Origin: Urbifossiella sp046350095
Lineage (GTDB): Bacteria > Planctomycetota > Planctomycetia > Gemmatales > Gemmataceae
Assembly (NCBI GenBank): GCA_046350095.1
Contig: JAXMBA010000005.1
Span: forward strand, 427,022-491,021
Reading direction: 5' to 3'
Length of the DNA stretch: 64,000 bases
In this document: positions 26,643-33,593 of the stretch, piece after piece
Layout: each line of letters starts with the position of its first letter
Position numbering within the stretch: the stretch's first letter is position 1
Program-made: the position numbers and the translations under genes
Notes under the pieces: generated by a model
The model's database searches: none
The model's input: the letters and a program-made list of their open reading frames with translations, nothing else
What the model was told of the DNA's origin: nothing

Positions 26643-27920
26643 ATGAACGATGTGACCCGCCGCCAGTTCGCCCAGTGCGCCGCCCTCGGCGTCGGCGGCG
26701 TCGGCCTGTCCGGCTGGCTCGACGTGCTCGCGTCCCGCGCGTCGGCGCAGCCGGCCGCCGCCGCGGCCCCGCGCCGCGCCCGGTCCGTCGTGCTGCTGTG
26801 GATGGACGGCGGCCCCAGCCACAAGGACACCTTCGACCTGAAGCCGGAGAGCCGCGGCGCCGGCGAGTTCAAGCCGGTGGCCACCAGCGCCCCCGGCGTG
26901 CAGATCAGCGAGCACCTGCCGAAGCTCGCCCGGCACATGCACGAGGGCGTGATCGTCCGCGGCATGAGCACGCCGGAGGGGGCGCACCCGCGGGCGAAGT
27001 ACAACCTGCACACCGGCTACCGCGAGGGGCAGGGCGGGCTGGTGTACCCGAGCATCGGCGCGATCGCCGCCGCCGAGCTCGGCCGCCCCGAGTCGCCGGT
27101 GCCGGCGTTCGTGTCGATCGGCGGCCGCAGCTTCGGCTCCGGCTTCCTCGGCCCGCGCTACCAGCCGCTGATGGTGCAGGACGCCAGCAAGGGCGTCGAA
27201 GACCTGCGGGCGGCCGTCGGCGAGTCGCAGTTCGGCCGGCGGATGGGCCTGCTGGAGGAGATGGAGCGCGCCTTCCACGGCGAGTACCGCGCCCCGCTCG
27301 TCACCGACCACCAGACGACCTACCAGCGCGCCGTGCGCCTCATGCAGGCCCGCGAGGGGCAGGCGTTCGACCTGTCGAAGGAGCCCGCGGCCGGCAAGGC
27401 GAAGTACGGCACCGGCAAGTTCGCCGAGGGCGTGCTGATGGCCCGGCGGCTGGTGGAGGTGGGCGTGCCGTTCGTGGAGGTGACGCTCGGCGGCTGGGAC
27501 ACGCACAACGACGTGTTCAACCGGGTGAAGAACCTGTCGGCGCAGGTGGACAACGCCACGTCGGCGCTGCTGGACGACCTCCGCGAGCGCGGCCTGCTGG
27601 ACAGCACGCTGGTGATCTGGATGGGCGAGTTCGGGCGGACGCCGAACATCAACGCCCGCGGCCCGCAGCCCGGCCGCGACCACTACCCGCGGGCGTGGAG
27701 CCTGGCGATGTGGGGCGGCGGCCTCCGCGGCGGCCGGGTGGTGGGCCGCACCGACCGCGAGGGCGCGACGGTGGAGGACGGCAAGGTGGGCACGGCCGAC
27801 TTCCTGGCGACGGTGTGCGAGCTGACGGGGATCGACCACACGAAGAAGAACGAGACGCCGACGGGCCGCCCGGTCCAGATCGTGGACAAGCCGAAGCCGT
27901 TCACGAGCCTGGTGGTGTGA
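26643..27920 (+). CDS. DUF1501 protein (sulfatase-fold), Tat-exported
   Basis: The protein has 425 residues. The N-terminus TRRQFAQCAALGVGGVGLSGW has a twin-arginine signal. The body has the DUF1501 alkaline-phosphatase-like motifs: VVLLWMDGGPSHKDTFDLKP, EHLPKLARHMHEGVIVRGM, LGGWDTHNDVF, and LVIWMGEFGRTPNINARG with GRDHYPRAWS. Asp, His and Glu residues in these motifs could bind metal. It is the partner of the upstream DUF1549 gene. It is followed by an intrinsic terminator. Confidence 0.92.
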   Translation: MNDVTRRQFAQCAALGVGGVGLSGWLDVLASRASAQPAAAAAPRRARSVVLLWMDGGPSHKDTFDLKPESRGAGEFKPVATSAPGVQISEHLPKLARHMHEGVIVRGMSTPEGAHPRAKYNLHTGYREGQGGLVYPSIGAIAAAELGRPESPVPAFVSIGGRSFGSGFLGPRYQPLMVQDASKGVEDLRAAVGESQFGRRMGLLEEMERAFHGEYRAPLVTDHQTTYQRAVRLMQAREGQAFDLSKEPAAGKAKYGTGKFAEGVLMARRLVEVGVPFVEVTLGGWDTHNDVFNRVKNLSAQVDNATSALLDDLRERGLLDSTLVIWMGEFGRTPNINARGPQPGRDHYPRAWSLAMWGGGLRGGRVVGRTDREGATVEDGKVGTADFLATVCELTGIDHTKKNETPTGRPVQIVDKPKPFTSLVV

Positions 27921-27941
27921 GGCGCGGCCGGCTCGCCCGAC

Positions 27942-27974
27942 GCCCGGGGGCGGTTGCCCCCGGGCGTTTTCGTT
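27942..27974 (+). terminator. Intrinsic terminator after the DUF1501 gene
   Basis: CGCCCGGGG (27942-27950) pairs with CCCCGGGCG (27958-27966) around GCGGTTG, followed by TTTTCGTTT. It lies 21 nt after the stop codon and is one of the clearest terminators in the window. Confidence 0.8.
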
Positions 27975-28172
27975 TCGCGGGTCGGCCGCACGGCAGGGGG
28001 CGCGTCCGGACGTGAACGTTGTTGCACGAACCGCGCGTGGCCGGTAGCGTGGCGCGCGAGTCGGACCGGCGGCGCGGCAGACCCCGCCTCATAGGCTGTT
28101 CCCAGGGTTCAGCACCCTGAGGCCGGGCTGCTGAGCGGGGTCGCTCGGCGGCGGAGGCCTCGGAGGGTGGCG

Positions 28173-28379
28173 ATGCGGTTGCCGGGGTACTACACGACCG
28201 AGATGGAGTCCTACTACGTGGCCCGGTCCGGGGCCGTCTACCTGGTGGGGTCCATCGAGACGGACGGGGCCGTGTGGGAGCCGTGCGAGCGGCTGCCGGC
28301 CGACGCCGAGCCGGCCGACTTCGCCGAGGAGTTGGCCGCGGAGGCCGAGGAGTCGCGTTTGGCCCGCGGCATCGAGTGA
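28173..28379 (+). CDS. Small acidic hypothetical protein
   Basis: Sixty-eight residues from ATG at 28173, with GGAGGG at 28162-28167 as ribosome site. The sequence MRLPGYYTTEMESYYVARSG is followed by GAVYLVGSIETDGAVWEPCERLP and an acidic C-terminus (AEELAAEAEESRLARG). No known family is recognised. There is about 105 nt to the next gene, a secreted protein, with which it may be co-transcribed. Confidence 0.5.
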   Translation: MRLPGYYTTEMESYYVARSGAVYLVGSIETDGAVWEPCERLPADAEPADFAEELAAEAEESRLARGIE

Positions 28380-28484
28380 GCCGCCCGGCCTCACAAGACG
28401 CCGAACCAGGTAGCGCGACACCAGGCCGCGGCCGCGAAGCCGGCCGGGCAGGGGAGCGTGGTCGTTCGGCCGGAGGGGTTCCCG

Positions 28485-29489
28485 ATGGTTCGCAGCTTCG
28501 TCGTCGGTGCGGCGGTCCTCGCCGGCTGGGTCGCGTCGGCCGACGAGCCGCGCCCGGCGCCGGGCGGGAACGCCTCCGTCCGGGGCAAGGCCGGCTCGTC
28601 CGAGGTCGTCATCACCACGACGGAACGCCTCGCGGGGGCGATTCACTCGCTCACCTGGGGCGGCAAGGAGTTCGTCGACAGCCACGACCACGGCCGACAA
28701 CTCCAGTCCGCGGCCAGCTTCGACTGCGCGGCCGCGGGGGAATTCTGGGCCGAACGCTTCAACCCGACGGAAGCGGGCTCGCGGGCCGACGGGACCGGCG
28801 GGAAGTCGTCGAGCAAGTTGCTGCGACTCCGGGCGGCGGGGGCCGAACTGGAGACGACGACGCAGATGGCGTTCTGGCTCGCCCCGGGCGAGAAGTCCTT
28901 CGGCCGGCCGGCGCTCAACGACAAAGTGCTGTCGGACCACCGCGTCTCCAAGCGGGTCCGCGTCGGGTACAAGACGCTCGCCAACGTCATCGAGTACGAG
29001 GTCACCTTCGCGGTTCCCGGGGGCGAGAAGCACACGTACGCCCAGTTCGAGGCGCTGACGGGCTACATGCCGCCCGAGTTCGGCCGGTTCTGGGCGTTCC
29101 TGCCGGACGCCGGCAAGCTGGCGGAGTTGGACGACGGCCCCGGCGAGCAAGGGCGTCCGGTCGTGTTCGCCACCGGGAGTGGGTCCCACGCGATGGGGGT
29201 CTTCTCCCCCGACCAGCCGTCGCCCGGCTACGAAACGGCCGGCTACGGCCGGTTCCGGTTCAAGGCGGAGAAGGTGGTGAAGTGGAACTGCGTCTTTCGA
29301 CTCAGGAGCGCGACGGGAATCCCGGCCGGCGATCACCGGTTTCGCGTGTTCGTGGCCGTCGGCACCCTGGACGACGTGAGGACGGCGCTGGGCGGCCTGG
29401 TTCGAGAGTTCGCGGGCCGGTGCGTCGGCAAGGCCGCGGCCGGGCCGACCCCGGTGGCGGGGGGTCGGGTGGCGGCTCGCGAGCCGTAG
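28485..29489 (+). CDS. Secreted hypothetical protein, beta-rich
   Basis: The protein has 334 residues from ATG at 28485, with GGAGGGG at 28472-28478. A signal peptide (MVRSFVVGAAVLAGWVASA) is followed by a strand-rich body: GAIHSLTWGGKEFVDSHDHG, LQSAASFD, ERFNPTEAGS, and CVFRLRSATGIPAGDHRF. The HDHGR...FNPTEAG pattern suggests a carbohydrate-active or mutarotase-like beta-sandwich, but the family is not identified. It is convergent with the C39-like gene, with only 14 nt between the stop codons. Confidence 0.6.
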   Translation: MVRSFVVGAAVLAGWVASADEPRPAPGGNASVRGKAGSSEVVITTTERLAGAIHSLTWGGKEFVDSHDHGRQLQSAASFDCAAAGEFWAERFNPTEAGSRADGTGGKSSSKLLRLRAAGAELETTTQMAFWLAPGEKSFGRPALNDKVLSDHRVSKRVRVGYKTLANVIEYEVTFAVPGGEKHTYAQFEALTGYMPPEFGRFWAFLPDAGKLAELDDGPGEQGRPVVFATGSGSHAMGVFSPDQPSPGYETAGYGRFRFKAEKVVKWNCVFRLRSATGIPAGDHRFRVFVAVGTLDDVRTALGGLVREFAGRCVGKAAAGPTPVAGGRVAAREP

Positions 29490-29503
29490 GCAACGGGGTC
29501 GCG

Positions 29504-30007
29504 TCACAGCCCGCGCGGGTGGCGGACCGGGACGACGCGGAAGACGCGCTTCGTGTGGCAGTCCAGGCGGTCGTACTCCAGGGCGTCCGCCGCCGCCTCG
29601 CGGAGGGGGTCGTGGATGCGGCCGCGGTGCAGCACCACCAGGTGCGACCCGCACACCCACCCGTCCGGCTGCGGGTCGGCGAGGATCGCGGCCGGGTCGA
29701 ACGGGGTGTAGAAGCCGATCACGAACAGGTCGTCGAGCTTGACGAGCTCGCGGATGTAGTAGCGGAGCTTGCGGACGTCGGTGGGGAGGTACGCCAGCTT
29801 CATGCCGAACCGCCCGAGGGCGGCGGACCACGACACCGGGTCCTGGGTGTTCACCGACCCGGCGATGTCGCACGCGTCGGTCCCGGCCACCATCGCCAGG
29901 CTCGTCGCGACGCAGGTGAGCCCGACCTGGCGGACGTGACGGAGGTCGTTCTTGCGGAAGAACGCGTCGGTGGTGTTCGGCCACAGCGGCGCCGTTGCGT
30001 CGGCCAT
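29504..30007 (-). CDS. C39-like papain-fold cysteine peptidase domain protein
   Basis: The protein has 167 residues from MADATAPLWPN. The segment LRHVRQVGLTCVATSLAMVAG resembles the active-site region of C39-type peptidases (Gln five residues before Cys, which lies in TCVATSLAM). GSHLVVLHRGRIHDPL supplies the His and Asp. There is no ABC-transporter part and no signal peptide. It could cleave or bind a peptide or be a stand-alone bacteriocin-processing-like enzyme. Its 5' end faces the IS110 element about 75 bp away, so its own promoter may have been disturbed. Confidence 0.55.
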   Translation of the reverse strand: MADATAPLWPNTTDAFFRKNDLRHVRQVGLTCVATSLAMVAGTDACDIAGSVNTQDPVSWSAALGRFGMKLAYLPTDVRKLRYYIRELVKLDDLFVIGFYTPFDPAAILADPQPDGWVCGSHLVVLHRGRIHDPLREAAADALEYDRLDCHTKRVFRVVPVRHPRGL

Positions 30008-30081
30008 GCCTTCCCCTTCCTCGCGGAACATCGAGCTCAGCAGCCGCCGAGCCGCCAATCAGTACCCGATCGAGCGTGCTG

Positions 30082-30236
30082 ACTGGGAATCGCCAGTGAG
30101 CCGGCGGTCTGCTGCAGCGCCGGGATACATCTCATGGCCTCGATGACGACGGGCCGAACCTGTCGCCAGTAGTGTGAGGCCGCCGGACGGGCCGGTCCTC
30201 GGCGTGGATCTTTCAGCGGGCGTTTGGGGCGTCCGC
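30082..30236 (+). ncRNA. Candidate IS110 bridge RNA (structured left end)
   Basis: The non-coding region upstream of the transposase holds three successive stem-loops. They are 30082-30097 (ACTGG/CCAGT); 30136-30181, with outer GGCCTC/GAGGCC enclosing CGACGGG/CCTGTCG across large asymmetric internal loops; and 30216-30236 (GCGGGCG/CGTCCGC). An internal-loop stem is the kind of element that carries guide sequence in IS110 bridge RNAs. The RNA itself, its ends and the guide pairing are inference. Confidence 0.4.
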
Positions 30237-30282
30237 AACCACGAAGCGGGATCAGGCCGACCCGTCGTCAAGGAGGCATGAG

Positions 30283-31329
30283 ATGCGGCCGTACACGACC
30301 ACGCACGCATACTACTGCGGCGTCGATCTCCACGCCAGGAGCCTCTACGTCCACGTCCTCGACCACAAGGGCGTCACCCGCCTCGAGCGCGACCTCCCCG
30401 CCTCGCCGGCCGCCTTCCTCGACGCCGTCAAGCCGTACCGGGACGGCCTCGTCGTCGGGTGCGAGTGCATGTTCGCCTGGTACTGGCTCGCCGACCTGTG
30501 CGACCGCGAGCGCATCCCCTTCGTCCTCGGCCACGCGCTGGCGATGAAGGCCATCCACGGCGGCAAGACGAAGAACGACCGGCTCGACGCCCGCACCATC
30601 GCCGGCCTCCTCCGGGGCGGGTTCTTCCCGATGGCCTACGTCTACCCGAAGGCCAAGCGGGAGACCCGCGACCTCCTCCGCCGGCGGTCGTTCTTCGTGC
30701 GGCAACGCGCCCAGCTGATCGCCCACGTGCAGAACACCAACAGCCAGCACAACCTGCCGCCGTTCGACAAGAAGCTCACGTACAAGGGGAATCGGTCGGC
30801 CGCCCTGGCCGACCGGTTCGAGCACCCGAGCACGCAGCTCGCCGTCCGCGCCGACCTCGCCCTGGTCGAGAACTACGACGCCCAGATCGCCGCGCTGGAG
30901 GCGCACCTGGTGAGGTCGGCGAAGGTGGACGACCCGGCGACGTTCGCCTTCCTCCGCACGGTCCCGGGGATCGGGCCGGTCCTCGGGCTCGTCATGCTGT
31001 ACGAGATCGACGCCATCGCGCGATTCCCCGAGGTCGGGAACCTCCTGTCGTACGCCCGGCTGGTGACCGGCACCCACGAGAGTGCCGGGAAGGTGAAGGG
31101 CGTCGGCGGGCGGAAGATGGGGAACGCGCACCTGAAGTGGGCGTTCGCGGAGGCGGCGAGCCTGATGCTGCGGAGCTTCGCCCCGGCGAAGGCGTGGGTG
31201 CAGCGGCAGGCGAAGAAGCGCGGGGCGAAGAAGGCCCACGCCATCCTGGAGGCGCGGATCGGGCGGGCGGTGTACCACCTGTGGCGGAAGCAGGTGGCAT
31301 TCGACGCCAAGAAGTTCCTGGCGTCGTGA
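30283..31329 (+). CDS. IS110-family DEDD transposase
   Basis: The protein has 348 residues from ATG at 30283, with AGGAGG 6 nt upstream. The N-terminal RuvC-like domain has the metal ligands Asp15 (CGVDLHARS), Glu61 (CECMFAW), Asp99 and Asp102 (KNDRLDART). The C-terminal Transposase_20 domain has RTVPGIGPVLGLVMLYEID and the likely catalytic Ser267 in THESAGKVKG, then GNAHLKWAFAEAA. The frame is intact and full length, so it may be active. IS110 enzymes recombine donor and target DNA using a bridge RNA from the element's own non-coding end. Confidence 0.93.
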   Translation: MRPYTTTHAYYCGVDLHARSLYVHVLDHKGVTRLERDLPASPAAFLDAVKPYRDGLVVGCECMFAWYWLADLCDRERIPFVLGHALAMKAIHGGKTKNDRLDARTIAGLLRGGFFPMAYVYPKAKRETRDLLRRRSFFVRQRAQLIAHVQNTNSQHNLPPFDKKLTYKGNRSAALADRFEHPSTQLAVRADLALVENYDAQIAALEAHLVRSAKVDDPATFAFLRTVPGIGPVLGLVMLYEIDAIARFPEVGNLLSYARLVTGTHESAGKVKGVGGRKMGNAHLKWAFAEAASLMLRSFAPAKAWVQRQAKKRGAKKAHAILEARIGRAVYHLWRKQVAFDAKKFLAS

Positions 31330-32036
31330 GTGACGCCGGGCCCGAACACCCCTTGAAGGAGGGAACGACGCGGACGAGTGATGCGTGAGATTCCGGACCG
31401 GCGGGGGGAGCTGTGAGCCGAACTGGGGCAACCCCGGGCGACCGCGTTGACGAGGCTTCTTCCCTGGGGCTCGACCCCGTGTGGCCTCGGTGTGGCATCG
31501 TCCCTGACCCCGTTGCCAGGGATTGGCCCCCCCGCCGGCTCCGGTGGCATCGCGCCGTCACCCGCGACCGACCACCGACGCGGCCCGCCGGCCGAGCTGG
31601 AGTCTAACTGCGCCGACGCCGCCCGCCCGGGGCGACGGCACGTCGGGGGTCTCGATTCCCCCGCGTGTTCCCGGTGGGGCGGTCACCCCCCGGGGGTCGA
31701 GCCATCACGTTGAGGAGCCGGTCCGGCGGAACGGAGAGGTTTCTGGGGCGTCGCCCGCCGGGTGGGTGACAGTCGGCCGTCGTTGGCTCGACGACCGGCG
31801 GACCCCGTAGAGCTGTTTGGCACCGCCTCGGCTGCGACGCTGTCGCGGTCGTGTGACGTGAGGCCGTCGAGCGAACCATCCCGGTGCGGCCAGGTGATGC
31901 CGGACGGCACACCTGCGGTGTGCGAGAGCGAGGGGACGGGGCCGGGACAGGCGTCAAGGCGGGCGTTCAGCCCGGCCCAGGGTTTTCGTTTTCAGTCAAG
32001 TCGGTGGGCCATGAGAGCGGTTCGGCGGGCCTTTGC
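31330..32036. other. Gene-free 707-bp stretch right of the IS110 element
   Basis: Several frames are open here only because of GC bias; none has a convincing ribosome site or family pattern. Local inverted repeats occur (for example GGGGCAACCCC near 31422), and GTCTAAC at 31601-31607 matches an attC R'' core, without a clear R' partner. The left part probably holds the IS right end; the rest may be decayed mobile DNA. Confidence 0.5.
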
Positions 32037-32579
32037 TCACCCGCCCGGCGGCTCTGGACCCTCGTCAGTGAGCACCATGTTAGCCTGCTGCTCCGGGCGG
32101 AGGAAGCCGTGGACGCAGCCCTCGAAGTCCTCATCCTCGGCGACCGCGCCCGCCATGTCGGCACCAGTGAAGTCGCAGCCCTCGAACGACGACCGGCGGA
32201 GGTCCGCGCCCCGCAATACCGTCCCGATGAACTTGCACCCCCGGAAGTGCGACGCCCGCATGTCGCAGCCGGACAGGTCGGCCCCGGTGAAGTCGCACCC
32301 GTCGAAGTCGTTCCAGCACATGCACGACTCGGACAGGTCGGTGCCGGCGAAGCTGGTGCGGACCAGCCACGACCGGCTAAACAGGGTGCGGGGCATAGTC
32401 AGGTGGCTGCGGTCGGCGTCCTCCAACCCGGATCGGAAGTAGCTGAACGAGAGGGGCACCTCGTCGAAGACGCTCGGCATCCGGTCGGGGATAAAGGGCC
32501 GGCCGTCAGCGTGGCGGGGCACGTCCGCGTGTTGCGACTCCAAGAACCGCCAGGTGTCTTCGAGCGACTTCCGCACCAC
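32037..32579 (-). CDS. Pentapeptide-repeat protein
   Basis: The protein has 180 residues from GTG at 32579, with CGGAGG about 5 nt upstream. After an N-terminal segment (SLEDTWRFLESQHADVP), the core has A(D/N)LxX-type repeats: SFAGTDLSES, NDFDGCDFTGADLSGCDMRASHFRGCKFIGTVLRGADLRRSSFEGCDFTGADMAGA, quoted in parts. Such right-handed quadrilateral beta-helices mimic DNA in gyrase-protecting proteins or act as scaffolds; the function here is unknown. An N-terminal extension in frame is possible but low-complexity. It lies between the gene-free stretch and the integrase. Confidence 0.7.
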   Translation of the reverse strand: MVRKSLEDTWRFLESQHADVPRHADGRPFIPDRMPSVFDEVPLSFSYFRSGLEDADRSHLTMPRTLFSRSWLVRTSFAGTDLSESCMCWNDFDGCDFTGADLSGCDMRASHFRGCKFIGTVLRGADLRRSSFEGCDFTGADMAGAVAEDEDFEGCVHGFLRPEQQANMVLTDEGPEPPGG

Positions 32580-32761
32580 GACTGCCTCCGTCGCCGAACC
32601 AGTGATTAGATTGCGCCGGCGCGGCCTATCACCGACGACCCGCGGACGGCCCGTGTTCGCCGTAAGTCGGCCCCCCTGGGGGTTCCACTTGCGGCGACTC
32701 CCGCCCCAAAACCGCGCGCGACCTATCACACTAACGGACCACGCGCAGCTCAAGCCGCCGT

Positions 32762-33523
32762 TCAATCGTCCAGCGGGCTTTTCACGCCCTTGCCGCCCTT
32801 GTTCAACACGTGCGTGTAAATCATCGTCGTCGCTACGTCGGCGTGGCCGAGCAGTTCCTGAACCGTGCGGATGTCGTAACCGCCCTCCAGCAGGTGCGTG
32901 GCGAAGCTGTGTCGGAAACTGTGGCTCGTCGCCCGCTTCGCGATCCCCGCCTCCCGCACCGCCTCCGTCACCGCCCGGCTGATTGTGCCCTCGTGCGCGT
33001 GGTGCCGGCGTTCGGCACCGGACCGGGGGTCGATCGACAGCTTAGCCGAGGGAAACACGTACTGCCACTTGAATTCCCGGTCGGCGTCGGGGAGTTTGCG
33101 GGCCAGCGCGTCGGGCAGGTACACCCGGCCGCGGCCCGCGGCCAGATCGGCCTCGTGAACCCGCCGCGCCTCCGCCAGCTGAGCCACCACCCGCGGCCGC
33201 ACGGCCGCCGGGAGCATCGTCACGCGGTCCTTGTTCCCCTTACCCTCTCGTACCACAATCTCCGACCGGTCCAGGTCCACGTCCTTCACCCGCAGCCGCA
33301 GCGCCTCCAGCAGCCGGAGCCCGCTCCCGTACATCAGTTCGGCCATCAGGCGGTACGGGTCGGCCATCACGCCCAGCACCCGGGCCACCTCGGGCCGCGT
33401 CAGCACCACGGGGAGCCGCCTCGGCCGGTTCGCCCGCACCACGCCGGCGATCACGCCCGGGTCCGCCCCCAGCACCGCCACAGGATGTGGCCCGCACGTC
33501 GGTCCAACGATCTTTTGTGGCAT
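32762..33523 (-). CDS. Integron-type tyrosine recombinase lacking its N-terminal DNA-binding domain
   Basis: The protein has 253 residues against about 320-340 for IntI. The catalytic domain is complete: Arg70 (MYGSGLR), Lys98 (GKGNKDR), His201-x-x-Arg204 (HSFRHSFATHLLEGGYDIRTVQELLGH region), His227 and Tyr236 (TTMIYTHVLN). The IntI-specific patch is present (LPDADREFKWQYVFPS, then IDPRSGAERRHH), and the C-terminus GGKGVKSPLDD fits IntI. The N-terminal SAM-like core-binding domain is missing. The start codon and first eight codons lie in a dispersed repeat. Probably inactive for integration or derived. Confidence 0.83.
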   Translation of the reverse strand: MPQKIVGPTCGPHPVAVLGADPGVIAGVVRANRPRRLPVVLTRPEVARVLGVMADPYRLMAELMYGSGLRLLEALRLRVKDVDLDRSEIVVREGKGNKDRVTMLPAAVRPRVVAQLAEARRVHEADLAAGRGRVYLPDALARKLPDADREFKWQYVFPSAKLSIDPRSGAERRHHAHEGTISRAVTEAVREAGIAKRATSHSFRHSFATHLLEGGYDIRTVQELLGHADVATTMIYTHVLNKGGKGVKSPLDD

Positions 33524-33573
33524 GGACTCAATTCGTGCCTCGACCCCCCGGGGGGGGAGTCGTACACACAATG
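33503..33573. repeat. Copy 2 of the CCCCCCGGGGGG-centred element, at the integrase 5' end
   Basis: Reading leftward, the element gives the C/G palindrome, then GAGGCACGAATTGAGTCC, ATG, CCACAAAAGATCGTTGGA. Copy 3 has the same order with CCACAAATTATCGTTGGA. The integrase ATG at 33523 is therefore repeat-encoded. The right flank CGTACACACAATG is shared with copy 1. Confidence 0.9.
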
Positions 33574-33593
33574 CCCGCGGGGCGAACGTCGGC

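Larger units (their letters stand above)
30082..31329 (+). mobile_element. IS110-family insertion sequence (minimal extent)
   Basis: The element consists of one DEDD transposase gene with a structured non-coding left flank. No terminal inverted repeats or target duplication are visible, as expected for IS110. The true ends are not determined; the right end probably lies in 31330-31480. Neighbours are a C39-like gene (left) and a gene-free stretch then a pentapeptide protein (right). Confidence 0.75.

Noticed and set aside
31601..31730. Complete attC site beginning at GTCTAAC
   Set aside because: The R'' core fits, but the downstream candidate GTTGAGG fails the GTTRRRY pattern and the half-sites do not pair convincingly.
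31447..31810. Open frames in the gene-free stretch after IS110
   Set aside because: Pro/Arg-rich, mutually overlapping, no ribosome site or recognisable domain; likely GC-bias artefacts.
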